Shown: one piece after another, positions 15,828 to 24,661 of the stretch
Position numbering within the stretch: position 1 is the stretch's first letter
Layout of the letters: every line of letters begins with the position of its first letter
Assembly: GCA_022511075.1 (NCBI GenBank)
Contig: JAFLSE010000002.1
Span: 1 to 64,000, forward strand
Direction: 5' to 3'
DNA length: 64,000 bases
Source of the DNA: Prevotella sp.
GTDB taxonomy: Bacteria > Bacteroidota > Bacteroidia > Bacteroidales > Bacteroidaceae
The notes under the pieces: model-generated
The model's input: the letters and a program-made list of their open reading frames with translations, nothing else
Told to the model about the DNA's origin: nothing
The model's database searches: none
Translations under genes and position numbers: made by a program

Positions 15828-18446
15828 TTAACCAACTCCTAATTTCCCCAATCTCATTACTATTGATGTCTGGCTTCTTCCCATTTTGTTGGCTATATAT
15901 TTAATGCTTCTGCCTTCGTTATATAGTGTCATTAAAAAATTATCGGCGTTTTTTGTCCATTTCTTGTTGGCATTGGGGTGTTTCACATAACTTTGTTCCG
16001 TTACTTTTGTCGGATTCAGAAATTCATCGACAAACACAGAAGGGAAACGCTTGTCATATAAAACGATAGTCATAATCTTCGCCCTGGTTATGGCAACGTA
16101 AAATATTCTGCGCTCTTCTCCATAAGGAAATTTGTCGCTTTTTGTAAGAACATGGTCAAGTACAGGGTCATCACTTATTTGTGACGGGAATCCATAAATG
16201 TCTTTATTGCATTGCAATATTATCACATAATCGGCTTCCAAGCCTTTAGATTTATGTACGGTTAGAAATTCTATCTTCCTGTTATTGATAACGTAATAGA
16301 ACTTATTGCCTTCTTTTACACTTTTATACATAAATGACAAATAGTAGTCGTCAAATGAATAGCGCCCTAAAAGGAATATGGATTTATCCGCAGGTATAGA
16401 TGCAACCAATTTACTTATTGTATCACAATACTGATTTCGCTCGTATGCATAAAAACGGAGTTCTGTTTTCGTTTCTTTGCTATATGGTTGAATATTCTTG
16501 CCGACTTGTGCCTTGTTTGATTGTATAAACTTTGATGACATACTTACTAATGGCTCTCCAAACCTGTATGTCGTTTCGATTTTATTTATTTCCGTTGGTC
16601 CGAAATAGTCTGCAAAACGGCTGAACAAAACCATGTCGCTGCCAGAAAACCTGTATATTGATTGCCAATCGTCACCGACGCAATACATCTTGGCAGGAGG
16701 ATTGTTTTCACGCAATGCTTTCAGAAAATTGTATCGGTCAACTGAAATGTCTTGAAATTCGTCAACAATGATATAGTCATATTCCACAGGGTGTTGGGTG
16801 CGGCATATTTGCGTGGCTTGCAATATTGCATCTGTAAAATCTATTTGTCCTTTGTGTTTTAATTCAGAAACATACATATTATACACAGGCAGAAAAATGT
16901 TTTTGATTATAAATGCGCTACGCTCATCATGCGCAGCAGCAACTTTATCCAACACTTCTTGTATATCCCTGCAACTGCATTTCAATAATGTTATGAATGT
17001 TGCAACAAGCCTGATGAAAGCCTTTTCCTGCTTGCTGTTTTGTGGCAACACCATTTCGTATAGTTCATCTTCTGTTTTCTCCTCGACAGGCACACCTGCA
17101 TTGGATAATTGCACTTTCAGTTTTTCCCTGATGTTTAGATAGTGAAAATCAGCACTTGACGTTGTGATGAGTTTAGTTCCAAACTTTGAATGTAGTGCTT
17201 TTTTCCATGTTATTCCGTCGCCGTATTGCTTGTTTGCTTCTTCGTATGTGATATTCTTGTCTTTGGCAAACCATAAAGGAACGAGACCATGCTCGTCAAT
17301 TCCGAAATGCTCTAAATATATGCGATGCAGCTTTCCGTCCTTTTCAAAATAAATGGAAAAATCTGGTTTATACTGTGAATGCATTTCATCTGAAACCTGA
17401 TGTTCGTATGGTGCTTCATATCGGAATTTTACACCGAGCGACGACAGTACGAAACATATTTTCTGCTCCTGTTCGCTTTTCACATATATTGCGTTTCCGT
17501 CCATGTCGGGCAGCAATGCTTTCAGTAGTTTTTCTTTTTGCTCCGTCAGGTTTTGCTGTCGTTCATATTTATTTCTCTCCCATTCGCTTTCTTGTGTCTG
17601 AAAGTCTATGAGATATGATACAATAGACTTTTGAAAATTCTTGTCATCAAGCAGTTTGTGGTATATGTTTATAAATAGCACATCCGTGTTGTCACAAATT
17701 GACGGTTTTTGTCCTGTTGCCTTTCCAATTATATCTATAGCCAGTTTATGAAAGGTGTAGCCTCTCAATCCCTGCATACCCATTCTTGCTGTCAGTTCAG
17801 CGGCAGCTTTGTTGGTATAGCTTATTAACAGAATGCGTTGGGGAGCAATACCTTTCTTTTCAACAAGATATTTTACTTTGCCAACAATGGAAGAGGTTTT
17901 GCCACTGCCTGCACTACTTACCACCAGACAATTGTTTTCTTCTGATATTATAGACCGTCTTTGTTGTTGGTCTAATGGATAATTGAGACAATGGTCAAAG
18001 AAATCCTTGTTTTCTTCTAATCGCTTTTGTATTACATTCTCATTGTGCTTTCTTACAAATTTAGGAATAGCACCAAAATCATTTACAAGTTTTGTGATAT
18101 TGTCAGTTGGTTCAATATGGAAGAAATTCAGTTTTTCAAGAAATGAATATGCTTCATTGAAGCAATCTTGAAAACGTGCTGTAAATGCTTCTTTTTCAGT
18201 GGCTGTAATGATGTGGTCGACAAAGTTATGGTCTATTAAATCCTCAATGTCTGCATACGATTTTTCATTTAAATGGCTTTCCTTGGTCTTGTCATAACTG
18301 TTTTTTGCTTCACCATAATATAGCAAAGAAATCTCATCATCAAGTCTTTTAGATTTCTTTTTCAGTTGATTTCTTATTATAATTATTGTGCATATTGCAA
18401 TAATTATAATGCCGATTGCTATGTATGCAATTGGTGTCAACGCCAT
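15828..18446 (-). CDS. membrane-anchored UvrD/Rep-family helicase with embedded PD-(D/E)xK-like nuclease
   Basis: 872 residues. A single hydrophobic helix (about 5-24, IAYIAIGIIIIAICTIIII) followed by basic residues suggests anchoring to the inner membrane. The SF1A motor has Walker A SAGSGKTS (178-185), the motif-Ia-like ISYTNKAA, Walker B VDEFQDIS, VGDDWQSIYRFSG and AITRAK. Inserted at about 325-440 is a block with YKPDF (P361-D362) and YLEHFG (E379), the signature of the PD-(D/E)xK nuclease domain found in some UvrD helicases. The last ~45 residues form a Myb/HTH-like domain (WTKNADNF...IANKMGRSQTSI). Likely roles are DNA repair or defence; which one cannot be told. It lies in an AT-rich accessory stretch beside two toxin-antitoxin pairs. 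Confidence 0.85.
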   Translation of the reverse strand: MALTPIAYIAIGIIIIAICTIIIIRNQLKKKSKRLDDEISLLYYGEAKNSYDKTKESHLNEKSYADIEDLIDHNFVDHIITATEKEAFTARFQDCFNEAYSFLEKLNFFHIEPTDNITKLVNDFGAIPKFVRKHNENVIQKRLEENKDFFDHCLNYPLDQQQRRSIISEENNCLVVSSAGSGKTSSIVGKVKYLVEKKGIAPQRILLISYTNKAAAELTARMGMQGLRGYTFHKLAIDIIGKATGQKPSICDNTDVLFINIYHKLLDDKNFQKSIVSYLIDFQTQESEWERNKYERQQNLTEQKEKLLKALLPDMDGNAIYVKSEQEQKICFVLSSLGVKFRYEAPYEHQVSDEMHSQYKPDFSIYFEKDGKLHRIYLEHFGIDEHGLVPLWFAKDKNITYEEANKQYGDGITWKKALHSKFGTKLITTSSADFHYLNIREKLKVQLSNAGVPVEEKTEDELYEMVLPQNSKQEKAFIRLVATFITLLKCSCRDIQEVLDKVAAAHDERSAFIIKNIFLPVYNMYVSELKHKGQIDFTDAILQATQICRTQHPVEYDYIIVDEFQDISVDRYNFLKALRENNPPAKMYCVGDDWQSIYRFSGSDMVLFSRFADYFGPTEINKIETTYRFGEPLVSMSSKFIQSNKAQVGKNIQPYSKETKTELRFYAYERNQYCDTISKLVASIPADKSIFLLGRYSFDDYYLSFMYKSVKEGNKFYYVINNRKIEFLTVHKSKGLEADYVIILQCNKDIYGFPSQISDDPVLDHVLTKSDKFPYGEERRIFYVAITRAKIMTIVLYDKRFPSVFVDEFLNPTKVTEQSYVKHPNANKKWTKNADNFLMTLYNEGRSIKYIANKMGRSQTSIVMRLGKLGVG

Positions 18447-18477
18447 ATAAAATATTAGTTACTTTCTCCAAATACAA

Positions 18478-18846
18478 TTACTTATCCATAATTTCCACTA
18501 TTGGAACTGTCTTGCCAAAATTATTCTTTGTTTCGTATTGGTATATCCCTATCTGTCTTACAACTTTTCCATCGGGAACTATAATAACTTCGTCATCATA
18601 ATAATACTTTCCTGTACTATTAGTCAGCAAATACACCGCCCCATACCCTTTTTCTCCATGAGTCAACGCAGCATTTTCATCTAATACTTGGAAAACTTCA
18701 AAAGATTTTTCGTTCACAATCTCACCTGGCGCATCAAATAGAGTAACCCCATTACTTGAAGAGCATTGTGAAACAACAATAGCAAAGATGAAAGCTAAAA
18801 CAAATCCTGTTATAACTCCACCACCAAAAACCAAATATTTTTTCAT
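18478..18846 (-). CDS. hypothetical membrane-anchored protein
   Basis: 122 residues. The N-terminus is MKKYLVFGGGVITGFVLAFI, a long hydrophobic segment ending in VVSQCSSS, which could be either a membrane anchor or a weak lipobox at Cys27 or so. The rest is a polar beta-rich domain with no recognised motif. It is 31 bp upstream of the helicase gene on the same strand, so the two may be co-transcribed. Function unknown. Confidence 0.6.
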   Translation of the reverse strand: MKKYLVFGGGVITGFVLAFIFAIVVSQCSSSNGVTLFDAPGEIVNEKSFEVFQVLDENAALTHGEKGYGAVYLLTNSTGKYYYDDEVIIVPDGKVVRQIGIYQYETKNNFGKTVPIVEIMDK

Positions 18847-18885
18847 TGCTTTAAATTATTATATTAAACATTTATCATTAAATAC

Positions 18886-19052
18886 AAAAAGGCGCAGACA
18901 TTCGCCATACGCCTCACGGTTCACCACAAACCACTTCCAAATATGGGAAAGCTGCACCCTTGTGGGGCAGTCCCAATATCAGAAGTTTTGCTCATTTTCT
19001 CGTGGTGGTGATAGTGAGGCTATTGAGCAATATGTCTTGTACTCCTAAAAGT
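18886..19052 (-). ncRNA. candidate structured small RNA, 6S-like
   Basis: The minus strand folds into one long hairpin: AGACAT pairs with ATGTCT at the ends, then GCCTCAC with GTGAGGC, CACCAC with GTGGTG, and TGGGA with TCCCA closing a GC-rich apical hairpin (CTGCCCC-ACAA-GGG-TGCAG). An A-rich unpaired region sits in the middle. A T-tract follows at 18886-18890. A TACTTTTG -7-like box lies just upstream at 19059-19066 (its -33 is imperfect, TTTC). One long stem with a central bubble and ~165 nt length resemble 6S RNA, the RNA polymerase regulator, but no diagnostic sequence was confirmed. No convincing ORF covers it. Confidence 0.5.
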
Positions 19053-19058
19053 ACTCTG

Positions 19059-19066
19059 CAAAAGTA
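19059..19066 (-). promoter_or_regulatory. -7 box of the candidate small RNA
   Basis: TACTTTTG on the minus strand fits TAnnTTTG. The -33 region at 19086-19089 reads TTTC with a 19-base spacer, a one-base mismatch to consensus. Confidence 0.45.
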
Positions 19067-19284
19067 ATCAAAAAATTTTAAATCGGAAAGACTTTGTAGG
19101 ATTTTTGTAGAATATATATTGATTTTTATTGGTATTAACGCATTAAAGAGCAGTACTAAAGAGGCTTTTATCACGCTCAAAATCGTCACTTCAATTAAAA
19201 AAATTGCAAGAAGTTACCGTATTATCATTTAAATTGAACAAAAGCAAAAAGAATAAGGATAATGCGATGAATGCCGTTTCGATT

Positions 19285-19357
19285 GCCATCGAAGCCAGCT
19301 TCGTTGGGCATCGCTTGCCGTCTCGATGCCCATCGAGACGGCAAGCGTTGGCAAGTG
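19285..19357. repeat. dispersed palindromic element (copy B)
   Basis: Contains a 17-bp perfect stem, 19312-19328 with 19331-19347, around a 2-base centre, preceded by TCGAAGC-CA-GCTTCG. Its core matches copy A at 5638-5676 in the opposite orientation and shares words with copy C near 41860. Apart from this, the candidate small RNA at 18886-19052 and the hicA promoter, I see nothing in 18847-19478. Confidence 0.75.
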
Positions 19358-19426
19358 AAAGGGCAAGCGGGAATTATTTACAGATGTAAGAAATTTAAAA
19401 TATAAATTGAAAAAAAGCAAGAAATA

Positions 19427-19458
19427 TTTGGAACGTAACTAAAATTTAGTTACATTTG
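19427..19458 (+). promoter_or_regulatory. hicAB promoter with embedded palindromic operator
   Basis: TTTG (19427-19430), 20-base spacer, TACATTTG (19451-19458). The spacer is filled by the palindrome GTAACTAAA-A-TTTAGTTAC at 19435-19453, well placed for autorepression by the HicA-HicB complex. Confidence 0.8.
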
Positions 19459-19478
19459 CATCCGAATAGAAGAAACAA

Positions 19479-19736
19479 ATGAGCACAAAAGAGAAATTAA
19501 GAGAGCGATTTCTAAAGATGCCGTCGGATTTTACATTCGATGAGATGCAGCAGCTTTTATCAGGCTACGGCTATGAAAAAAGCAACAAAGGACGCACTTC
19601 TGGTTCTCGTGTCATATTCAAACAGGCGGATAAACGCCCTATTATGTTGCATAAACCGCATCCGGGCAATATCGTAAAAGGATATGCAATGCAACAGGTA
19701 TATAACGAATTGAAAGAAGCAGGATTGATAAAATAG
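19479..19736 (+). CDS. hicA: HicA-family mRNA interferase toxin
   Basis: 85 residues, typical HicA size, with a dsRNA-binding-like fold. The pattern GYGYEKSNKGRTSGSRVIF followed by LHKPHPGN matches HicA; the histidines near LHKPHPG correspond to the usual conserved HxxP region. Known HicA toxins cleave mRNA. It precedes hicB by 11 bp and follows a promoter with an operator-like palindrome. In many HicA proteins the catalytic histidine follows a G-S-H pattern; here that position reads GSR, so activity rests on the family match only. Confidence 0.85.
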   Translation: MSTKEKLRERFLKMPSDFTFDEMQQLLSGYGYEKSNKGRTSGSRVIFKQADKRPIMLHKPHPGNIVKGYAMQQVYNELKEAGLIK

Positions 19737-19747
19737 AGGCAACGACT

Positions 19748-20086
19748 ATGAATACAATGACTTACAAAGGCTATTTAGGCTCTGTTGCCTATAGCGAGAA
19801 AGATAACGTTTTCTTTGGTAAGATTGAGGGCATCAATGGCTTGGTGAACTTTGAGGGAGAGAGTGTAAAGGAACTTACAGAGGCTTTCCACGAGGCTGTT
19901 GATGACTATCTTGCATATTGCGAAGATGAGGGCATAGAGCCGGATAAGAGCTATACAGGCGTACTGAACGTAAGACTGAAACCTGCCGTGCACAGGCAGA
20001 TTGCGATGCTTGCAAAGCAGGCTGGTATGACTATCAACAGTTACATCAAAGAGGCATTGGAAGAAAAGGCTGCAATGGCATTGTGA
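19748..20086 (+). CDS. hicB: HicB-family antitoxin
   Basis: 112 residues. The N-terminal part (YLGSVAYSEKDNVFFGKIEGINGLVNFEGESVKEL) is the partially degraded RNase H fold of HicB. The C-terminus (VRLKPAVHRQIAMLAKQAGMTINSYIKEALEE) is a ribbon-helix-helix domain that should bind the palindrome at 19435-19453. A second start at 19757 (MTYKG) is equally possible. Partner of the toxin immediately upstream. Confidence 0.87.
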   Translation: MNTMTYKGYLGSVAYSEKDNVFFGKIEGINGLVNFEGESVKELTEAFHEAVDDYLAYCEDEGIEPDKSYTGVLNVRLKPAVHRQIAMLAKQAGMTINSYIKEALEEKAAMAL

Positions 20087-20132
20087 ATAGTCTAAAAGAT
20101 TACCACATTCAAGAAATTAATTATGTATAAAT

Positions 20133-20164
20133 TTTGGTAGTTACAAGTAAATGATGTAACTTTG
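20133..20164 (+). promoter_or_regulatory. promoter of the YafQ/DinJ-like pair
   Basis: TTTG (20133-20136), 20-base spacer, TAACTTTG (20157-20164). AGTTAC and GTAACT lie 11 bases apart across the spacer and -7 box, a possible antitoxin operator. Confidence 0.7.
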
Positions 20165-20180
20165 CGGAAAAATAGAGAAA

Positions 20181-20402
20181 ATGATGACAAATACACCAAC
20201 AGTTCCGTTTGACACACTTACGCTGGAAGTTCCCAAAAGCGACAGGGCTTTTCTTAGAACGATAGCAAGGAAAATGGGATGGACGATGAAAAGCAACCGC
20301 CGCAAGATGTCTGCCTATGAACGTTCGCTCGAGGACGAACGCAACGGACGCATCAACCATTATGCCAGCAGTGAGGACTTTTTCAAGAAAATGGGAATTT
20401 GA
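20181..20402 (+). CDS. DinJ/RelB-like antitoxin of a YafQ-type pair
   Basis: 73 residues, with an N-terminal beta strand (FDTLTLEVPKSDRAFLRTIARKMGW) followed by a charged tail (SAYERSLEDERNGR), the usual layout of short antitoxins of this class. Its TGA shares one base with the toxin ATG (TGATG), giving coupled translation. The assignment rests mostly on the adjacent, clearly recognisable toxin. Confidence 0.72.
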   Translation: MMTNTPTVPFDTLTLEVPKSDRAFLRTIARKMGWTMKSNRRKMSAYERSLEDERNGRINHYASSEDFFKKMGI

Positions 20403-20692
20403 TGGCATACAAGATTTCCACTACCCACCAGTTTGAAAAGGATTTGAAGCGCTGTATCAAGCACGGTTATCCAATGGATAGATTCCGCACCGTTATCCAA
20501 TTGCTTGAACGTGACGGGTGTCTGCCCGAACTCTACCGCCCCCATAAGCTGACAGGCGACCGCCAAGGGCAATGGGAATGCCACATTCAGCCCGATTGGT
20601 TGCTGATATGGAAGCAGAAAGGCAACGAATTGGAATTACTGATGCTCAACACCGGCACACACTCCGACCTATTTGGGAAGAAGAAAAGATGA
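20402..20692 (+). CDS. YafQ-family (RelE superfamily) mRNA interferase toxin
   Basis: 96 residues from ATG 20402; a TTG three bases upstream is less likely. The family residues are present: FEKDLKRCIKHGY near the start, HKLTGDRQGQWECHIQPDWLLIW in the core and NTGTHSDLF at the end, which hold the histidines and aspartate used for ribosome-dependent mRNA cleavage by YafQ. It is coupled to its antitoxin and ends 8 bp before the convergent relA stop. Confidence 0.88.
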   Translation: MAYKISTTHQFEKDLKRCIKHGYPMDRFRTVIQLLERDGCLPELYRPHKLTGDRQGQWECHIQPDWLLIWKQKGNELELLMLNTGTHSDLFGKKKR

Positions 20693-20699
20693 AGCAGAG

Positions 20700-22772
20700 T
20701 TAGACACGCATCACGTTCTTTACTCCCTTCACCGTGCGCAGGCGCTTTATGAGCGATTGCAACCGTGATGTATCATCAACGGCAACGACAAGGTTGCCAC
20801 GGAAAAGTCCGTCATGGCTGTCTATGCTGATGCTGCGCAGAGAGAGTTTCTCTTCCTTACTGATAATAGATGTGAGGTTGTTTACAATACCGATGTCGTC
20901 ATTGCCAACCACACGCAAGGTGATGTTATATTGTGACTGTCCCTTGCCACTCCAACGAGCCTTCACCACACGATAGCCGAAACGCTTCCTCAATTCAGGA
21001 GCATTAGGACAGTCGGTACGATGAATCTTTATACCGCCACTCACGGTTACAAAGCCAAACACCTCGTCGCCATAGATAGGATTGCAGCAACGCGACAACT
21101 GGAAATCAACGCCTTTGAGATTGCGGTCTATCACGAGAACGTCATCGTTGCTTTTAGCAATCATCTCATCGGCACTCACATAGTTGTAGCCGTCGGCACT
21201 CTTTGCGGGCACGTTGTCTTGGTGGACATTCTCGTCGTGTCGCTTTATTTCCTGATAAGCCTCAACAATCTCGTTGATGTCTATCTGCTGCTCCACCACC
21301 TTGTGGTAGAACTCACGAGTCTCCTTGAAGCCCATCTTCTTTATGAGGCGCGCCATCACAGACTCCTCTATCTCCACCTTCCTGTTCTTAAACTTTCGTT
21401 CAAGAATCTCTTTGGCAAATATTGCCTCGCCTTGTTGAGTGGTGCGCAGGGCAAGCCTTATCTTCGACTTGGCACGCGATGTCTGTACAATGTTGAGCCA
21501 CTCCTGCTTGGGTTTCTGCGTGCTCGATGTAATTATGTCGATGGTGTCGCCGCTGTGCAGCTGCTCACGGAATGTCACCACCTTATTATTTATGCGCGCG
21601 CCCGTACACGCATTACCTATATTGCTGTGTATGTGGTATGCGAAATCAAGCACCGTTGCACCCTTCGGAAACTTGAACAAGTCGCCCTTTGGAGTGAACA
21701 CGAACACCTCGTCTTCGTAAAGGTCCATCTTGAACTGGTCCATCACCTGCAGGTCGTCGCTGTTTTCAAGAATGTTGCGTATGTTGCCAAGCCATTCATC
21801 AAGTCCAGTCTCACCCTTTACGCCCTTGTAGCGCCAGTGCGCTGCAACGCCTTTCTCTGCCACCTCGTCCATGCGCTCGGTGCGTATCTGCACTTCCACC
21901 CACTTGTTTTCAGGACCAAGCACAGTGATGTGCAGACTCTCGTAGCCGTTTGACTTCGGCACGCTCAACCAGTCGCGCAGTCGCTTGGGGTTGGGCTGGT
22001 ACATATCGGTGATAATGCTGTACACCTGCCAGCACTGCATCTTCTCCTTCTCCAACGGCGAGTCGAGGATTATGCGTATCGCAAAGAGATCGTATATTCC
22101 TTCGAAGCCGCATTTCTGCTTCTTCATCTTCTGCCAGATGGAGTGTATGCTCTTGGTGCGCCCCTTTATGTGATAGGAAAGTCCGGCGGCGTGCAGTTTC
22201 TCGTCAATAGGCTTTATGAATGCATCTATATATCTGTCGCGCTCCTTTTTCGTTGCGTTCAGCTTGTCCTTTATCATATAGTAGGCATCGTGCTCAAGAT
22301 ATTTCAGCGACAAATCCTCAAGTTCGCTCTTCAACTTGTATAGACCCAATTTGTGGGCGAGCGGTGCATAGAGATATGCCGCCTCCTCTGATATCCTGCG
22401 CTTTGCCTCATCGTCCTCGCTGTCGCGAATGGAGCGCATCAGGTTCACCCTTTCGGCAATTATGATAAGAATCACGCGCATATCCTCGGCAAAGGACAGC
22501 AGCAGGTTACGGAAGTTCTCCGACTCCACCACGGGAGCCTTCACGTAGAGTTCCTTTATGCGTTGCAGTCCGTGGAGAATCTGCATCACGGGCTTTCCGT
22601 ACTTCTCGCCTACCTCATCGAGCGTCAATGCCCCTTGTTCCACACTCTTGCGCAAAAGAATTGCTATTACGGCATCGCCTTTCAAACCAATTTCATTTTC
22701 GGCAAGTTCGGCAGTGAGATAATCTTCTTCCGAAGGCGTAACCGGTGCAACAAAGTCAATTCTTTCTTCCAT
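20700..22772 (-). CDS. relA: RelA/SpoT homologue, probably synthetase-only
   Basis: 690 residues with the long RSH order: HD region (about 20-130), (p)ppGpp synthetase (about 200-310, GRTKSIHSIWQKM, YDLFAIRI, KSNGYESLH), TGS (VFVFTPKGDLFKFPKGAT), a cysteine-containing domain (SRCCNPIYGD, HRTDCPN) and a C-terminal ACT domain. The hydrolase HD motif is lost: the usual LLHDVVEDT block reads LLRKSVEQG, and the later ADR.HNMR block reads AERVNLMR. It therefore probably only makes (p)ppGpp in the stringent response. The gene diverges from the DUF4301 gene; a TAACTTTG -7-like box lies at 22801-22808 without a clear -33. Confidence 0.93.
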   Translation of the reverse strand: MEERIDFVAPVTPSEEDYLTAELAENEIGLKGDAVIAILLRKSVEQGALTLDEVGEKYGKPVMQILHGLQRIKELYVKAPVVESENFRNLLLSFAEDMRVILIIIAERVNLMRSIRDSEDDEAKRRISEEAAYLYAPLAHKLGLYKLKSELEDLSLKYLEHDAYYMIKDKLNATKKERDRYIDAFIKPIDEKLHAAGLSYHIKGRTKSIHSIWQKMKKQKCGFEGIYDLFAIRIILDSPLEKEKMQCWQVYSIITDMYQPNPKRLRDWLSVPKSNGYESLHITVLGPENKWVEVQIRTERMDEVAEKGVAAHWRYKGVKGETGLDEWLGNIRNILENSDDLQVMDQFKMDLYEDEVFVFTPKGDLFKFPKGATVLDFAYHIHSNIGNACTGARINNKVVTFREQLHSGDTIDIITSSTQKPKQEWLNIVQTSRAKSKIRLALRTTQQGEAIFAKEILERKFKNRKVEIEESVMARLIKKMGFKETREFYHKVVEQQIDINEIVEAYQEIKRHDENVHQDNVPAKSADGYNYVSADEMIAKSNDDVLVIDRNLKGVDFQLSRCCNPIYGDEVFGFVTVSGGIKIHRTDCPNAPELRKRFGYRVVKARWSGKGQSQYNITLRVVGNDDIGIVNNLTSIISKEEKLSLRSISIDSHDGLFRGNLVVAVDDTSRLQSLIKRLRTVKGVKNVMRV

Positions 22773-22887
22773 AATTGTCCGTTTTTGTTAAATAATGATG
22801 CAAAGTTACACTTTTTTGTTGATTTACTTGTCTTGTTTAATTATTTTTTGTACTTTTGTCATACAAATAACCAATTTGATTAACATT

Positions 22888-24405
22888 ATGCTAACACAAC
22901 AAGACCTAAAACAGATAGCCGAAAAGGGTATCAGTGAAGAAAAACTCAACTATCAGTTGGGGCAGTTCAAGACGGGATTTCCATTCCTCAAGTTGAAAGC
23001 GGCAGCAAGCATAGGGGCTGGCATTGTAAGTCCCGATGAGGCAGAGCGCAAGCAACTCGTGGACACTTGGAACGACTACAAGGCACAGGGCAAGCGCATC
23101 GTTAAGTTCGTACCTGCATCGGGAGCGGCAAGCCGTATGTTCAAGGATATGTTCGCATTTGTAGATGCCGACTACGACGTGCCAACAACCGACTTTGAGA
23201 AAAAGTATTTTGCAAACATCGAGAAGTTTGCCTTCTATGATGCACTCAACGAGACCTGCAAGAAAAACGAAGGCAAGACGGTGGCAGAACTCATTGCCGA
23301 CGGCAACTATAAGGCAGTGGCTGCAAATATGCTGAAAGCCGAGGGACTAAACTACGGACAACTGCCAAAAGGTATGCTGCTGTTCCACAAGTACGACGAA
23401 GGCGCACGTACACCAATGGAGGAGCATCTCGTAGAGGGCGCACTCTATGCAGCCAGCGAGGGCAAGTCGATTGTTCACTTCACCGTGAGCCACGAGCATC
23501 TCGACTTTTTCAAGAACAAAGTGGCAGAGAAGGTGCAATACTTTGCTGACAAGTTCGGCGTTACATACGACATTTCGTTCTCTGAGCAAAAGCCGTCAAC
23601 CGACACGGTTGCAGCAAATCCCGACGGTACTCCGTTCCGCAACAACGACGGCAGTTTGCTGTTCCGTCCAGGAGGTCACGGCGCACTCATCGAAAACCTA
23701 AATGAGATTGATGCCGACGTTATCTTTATAAAGAACATCGACAACGTTGTGCCAGACCGTCTGAAGCCAGAGACAGTGGAATACAAGCAGGTGATTGCCG
23801 GCATTCTAGTGAAGTTGCAACAAAAGGCATTCGAGTATCTCCGCCTGCTCGACAGCGGCTCATACAGCCACGAGCAGATTGAGGAGATTATACGCTTTGT
23901 TCAGCAAGACCTTTGCTGCCGCAAGGCTGACATAAAGGAACTTGAAGATGCCGAACTCGTGATTTACCTGCGCAAGAAACTCAACCGCCCGATGCGTGTA
24001 TGCGGCGTGGTGAAGAACGTGGGTGAGCCTGGCGGTGGTCCGTTCCTTACATACAACCAAGACGGCACGGTGAGTCTGCAGATTCTCGAAAGCAGCCAGA
24101 TTGACAAGAGCAACGAGGAGTATATGAAGATGTTCACGCAGGGCACTCACTTTAACCCCGTAGACCTTGTTTGCGCCGTTAAGGACTACAAGGGACAGGC
24201 ATTCAACCTGCCAGAGTTTGTAGATCAGACAACAGGCTTCATCAGCCAGAAGAGCAAGAGCGGCAAGGAGTTGCAGGCATTAGAGTTGCCAGGACTCTGG
24301 AACGGTGCAATGAGCGACTGGAACACAATATTCGTTGAAGTACCTCTCGGCACGTTCAATCCTGTTAAGACTGTAAACGACCTGCTCCGTGAGCAGCACC
24401 AGTAA
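22888..24405 (+). CDS. DUF4301-family protein
   Basis: 505 residues from ATG 22888. The frame is open upstream to 22795 but that part (FLLIYLSCLIIFCTFV) reads the AT-rich promoter region. A TACTTTTG -7-like box at 22851-22858 also supports the later start. The protein starts MLTQQDLKQIAEKGI and contains VPASGAASRMFKD and HGALIENLNEIDADVIFIKNIDNV, which recall sugar-nucleotide-binding pyrophosphorylases. I recognise the family as DUF4301, common in Bacteroidales, with no proven function. Nucleotidyltransferase-like activity is an inference from these motifs. A strong terminator follows. Confidence 0.82.
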   Translation: MLTQQDLKQIAEKGISEEKLNYQLGQFKTGFPFLKLKAAASIGAGIVSPDEAERKQLVDTWNDYKAQGKRIVKFVPASGAASRMFKDMFAFVDADYDVPTTDFEKKYFANIEKFAFYDALNETCKKNEGKTVAELIADGNYKAVAANMLKAEGLNYGQLPKGMLLFHKYDEGARTPMEEHLVEGALYAASEGKSIVHFTVSHEHLDFFKNKVAEKVQYFADKFGVTYDISFSEQKPSTDTVAANPDGTPFRNNDGSLLFRPGGHGALIENLNEIDADVIFIKNIDNVVPDRLKPETVEYKQVIAGILVKLQQKAFEYLRLLDSGSYSHEQIEEIIRFVQQDLCCRKADIKELEDAELVIYLRKKLNRPMRVCGVVKNVGEPGGGPFLTYNQDGTVSLQILESSQIDKSNEEYMKMFTQGTHFNPVDLVCAVKDYKGQAFNLPEFVDQTTGFISQKSKSGKELQALELPGLWNGAMSDWNTIFVEVPLGTFNPVKTVNDLLREQHQ

Positions 24406-24426
24406 TCACGAATAAACAAGCATAAG

Positions 24427-24465
24427 AAAAAGCGGTTACCTTCACAGGCAACCGCTTTTCTGTTT
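24427..24465 (+). terminator. rho-independent terminator after the DUF4301 gene
   Basis: Stem AAAAGCGGTT (24427-24436) and AACCGCTTTT (24450-24459), 13-base loop, then TCTGTTTT. Confidence 0.85.
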
Positions 24466-24661
24466 TAATAGGTATTAGTTCCTTTTTTCAAGGTAAAAAG
24501 ATTGTTTATCAGGATAACAATGCAAAGGTAATCATTTTTCCTGAATTCCGCAAACGTTTTCGCAGCTTTTCCAATATATTTGCCCCATTACCGAAAAATT
24601 TAGGAATTGTTAACCTTGTATGCGACTAATAAACACAAGAGATTTGATATAAATAAGTTTT

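Noticed and set aside
15560..15904. 114-codon plus-strand frame
   Set aside because: It mostly translates the CCCCT/AGGGG palindrome, overlaps the 3' end of the helicase gene and has no recognisable domain; the -7-like box before it lacks a spaced TTTG.
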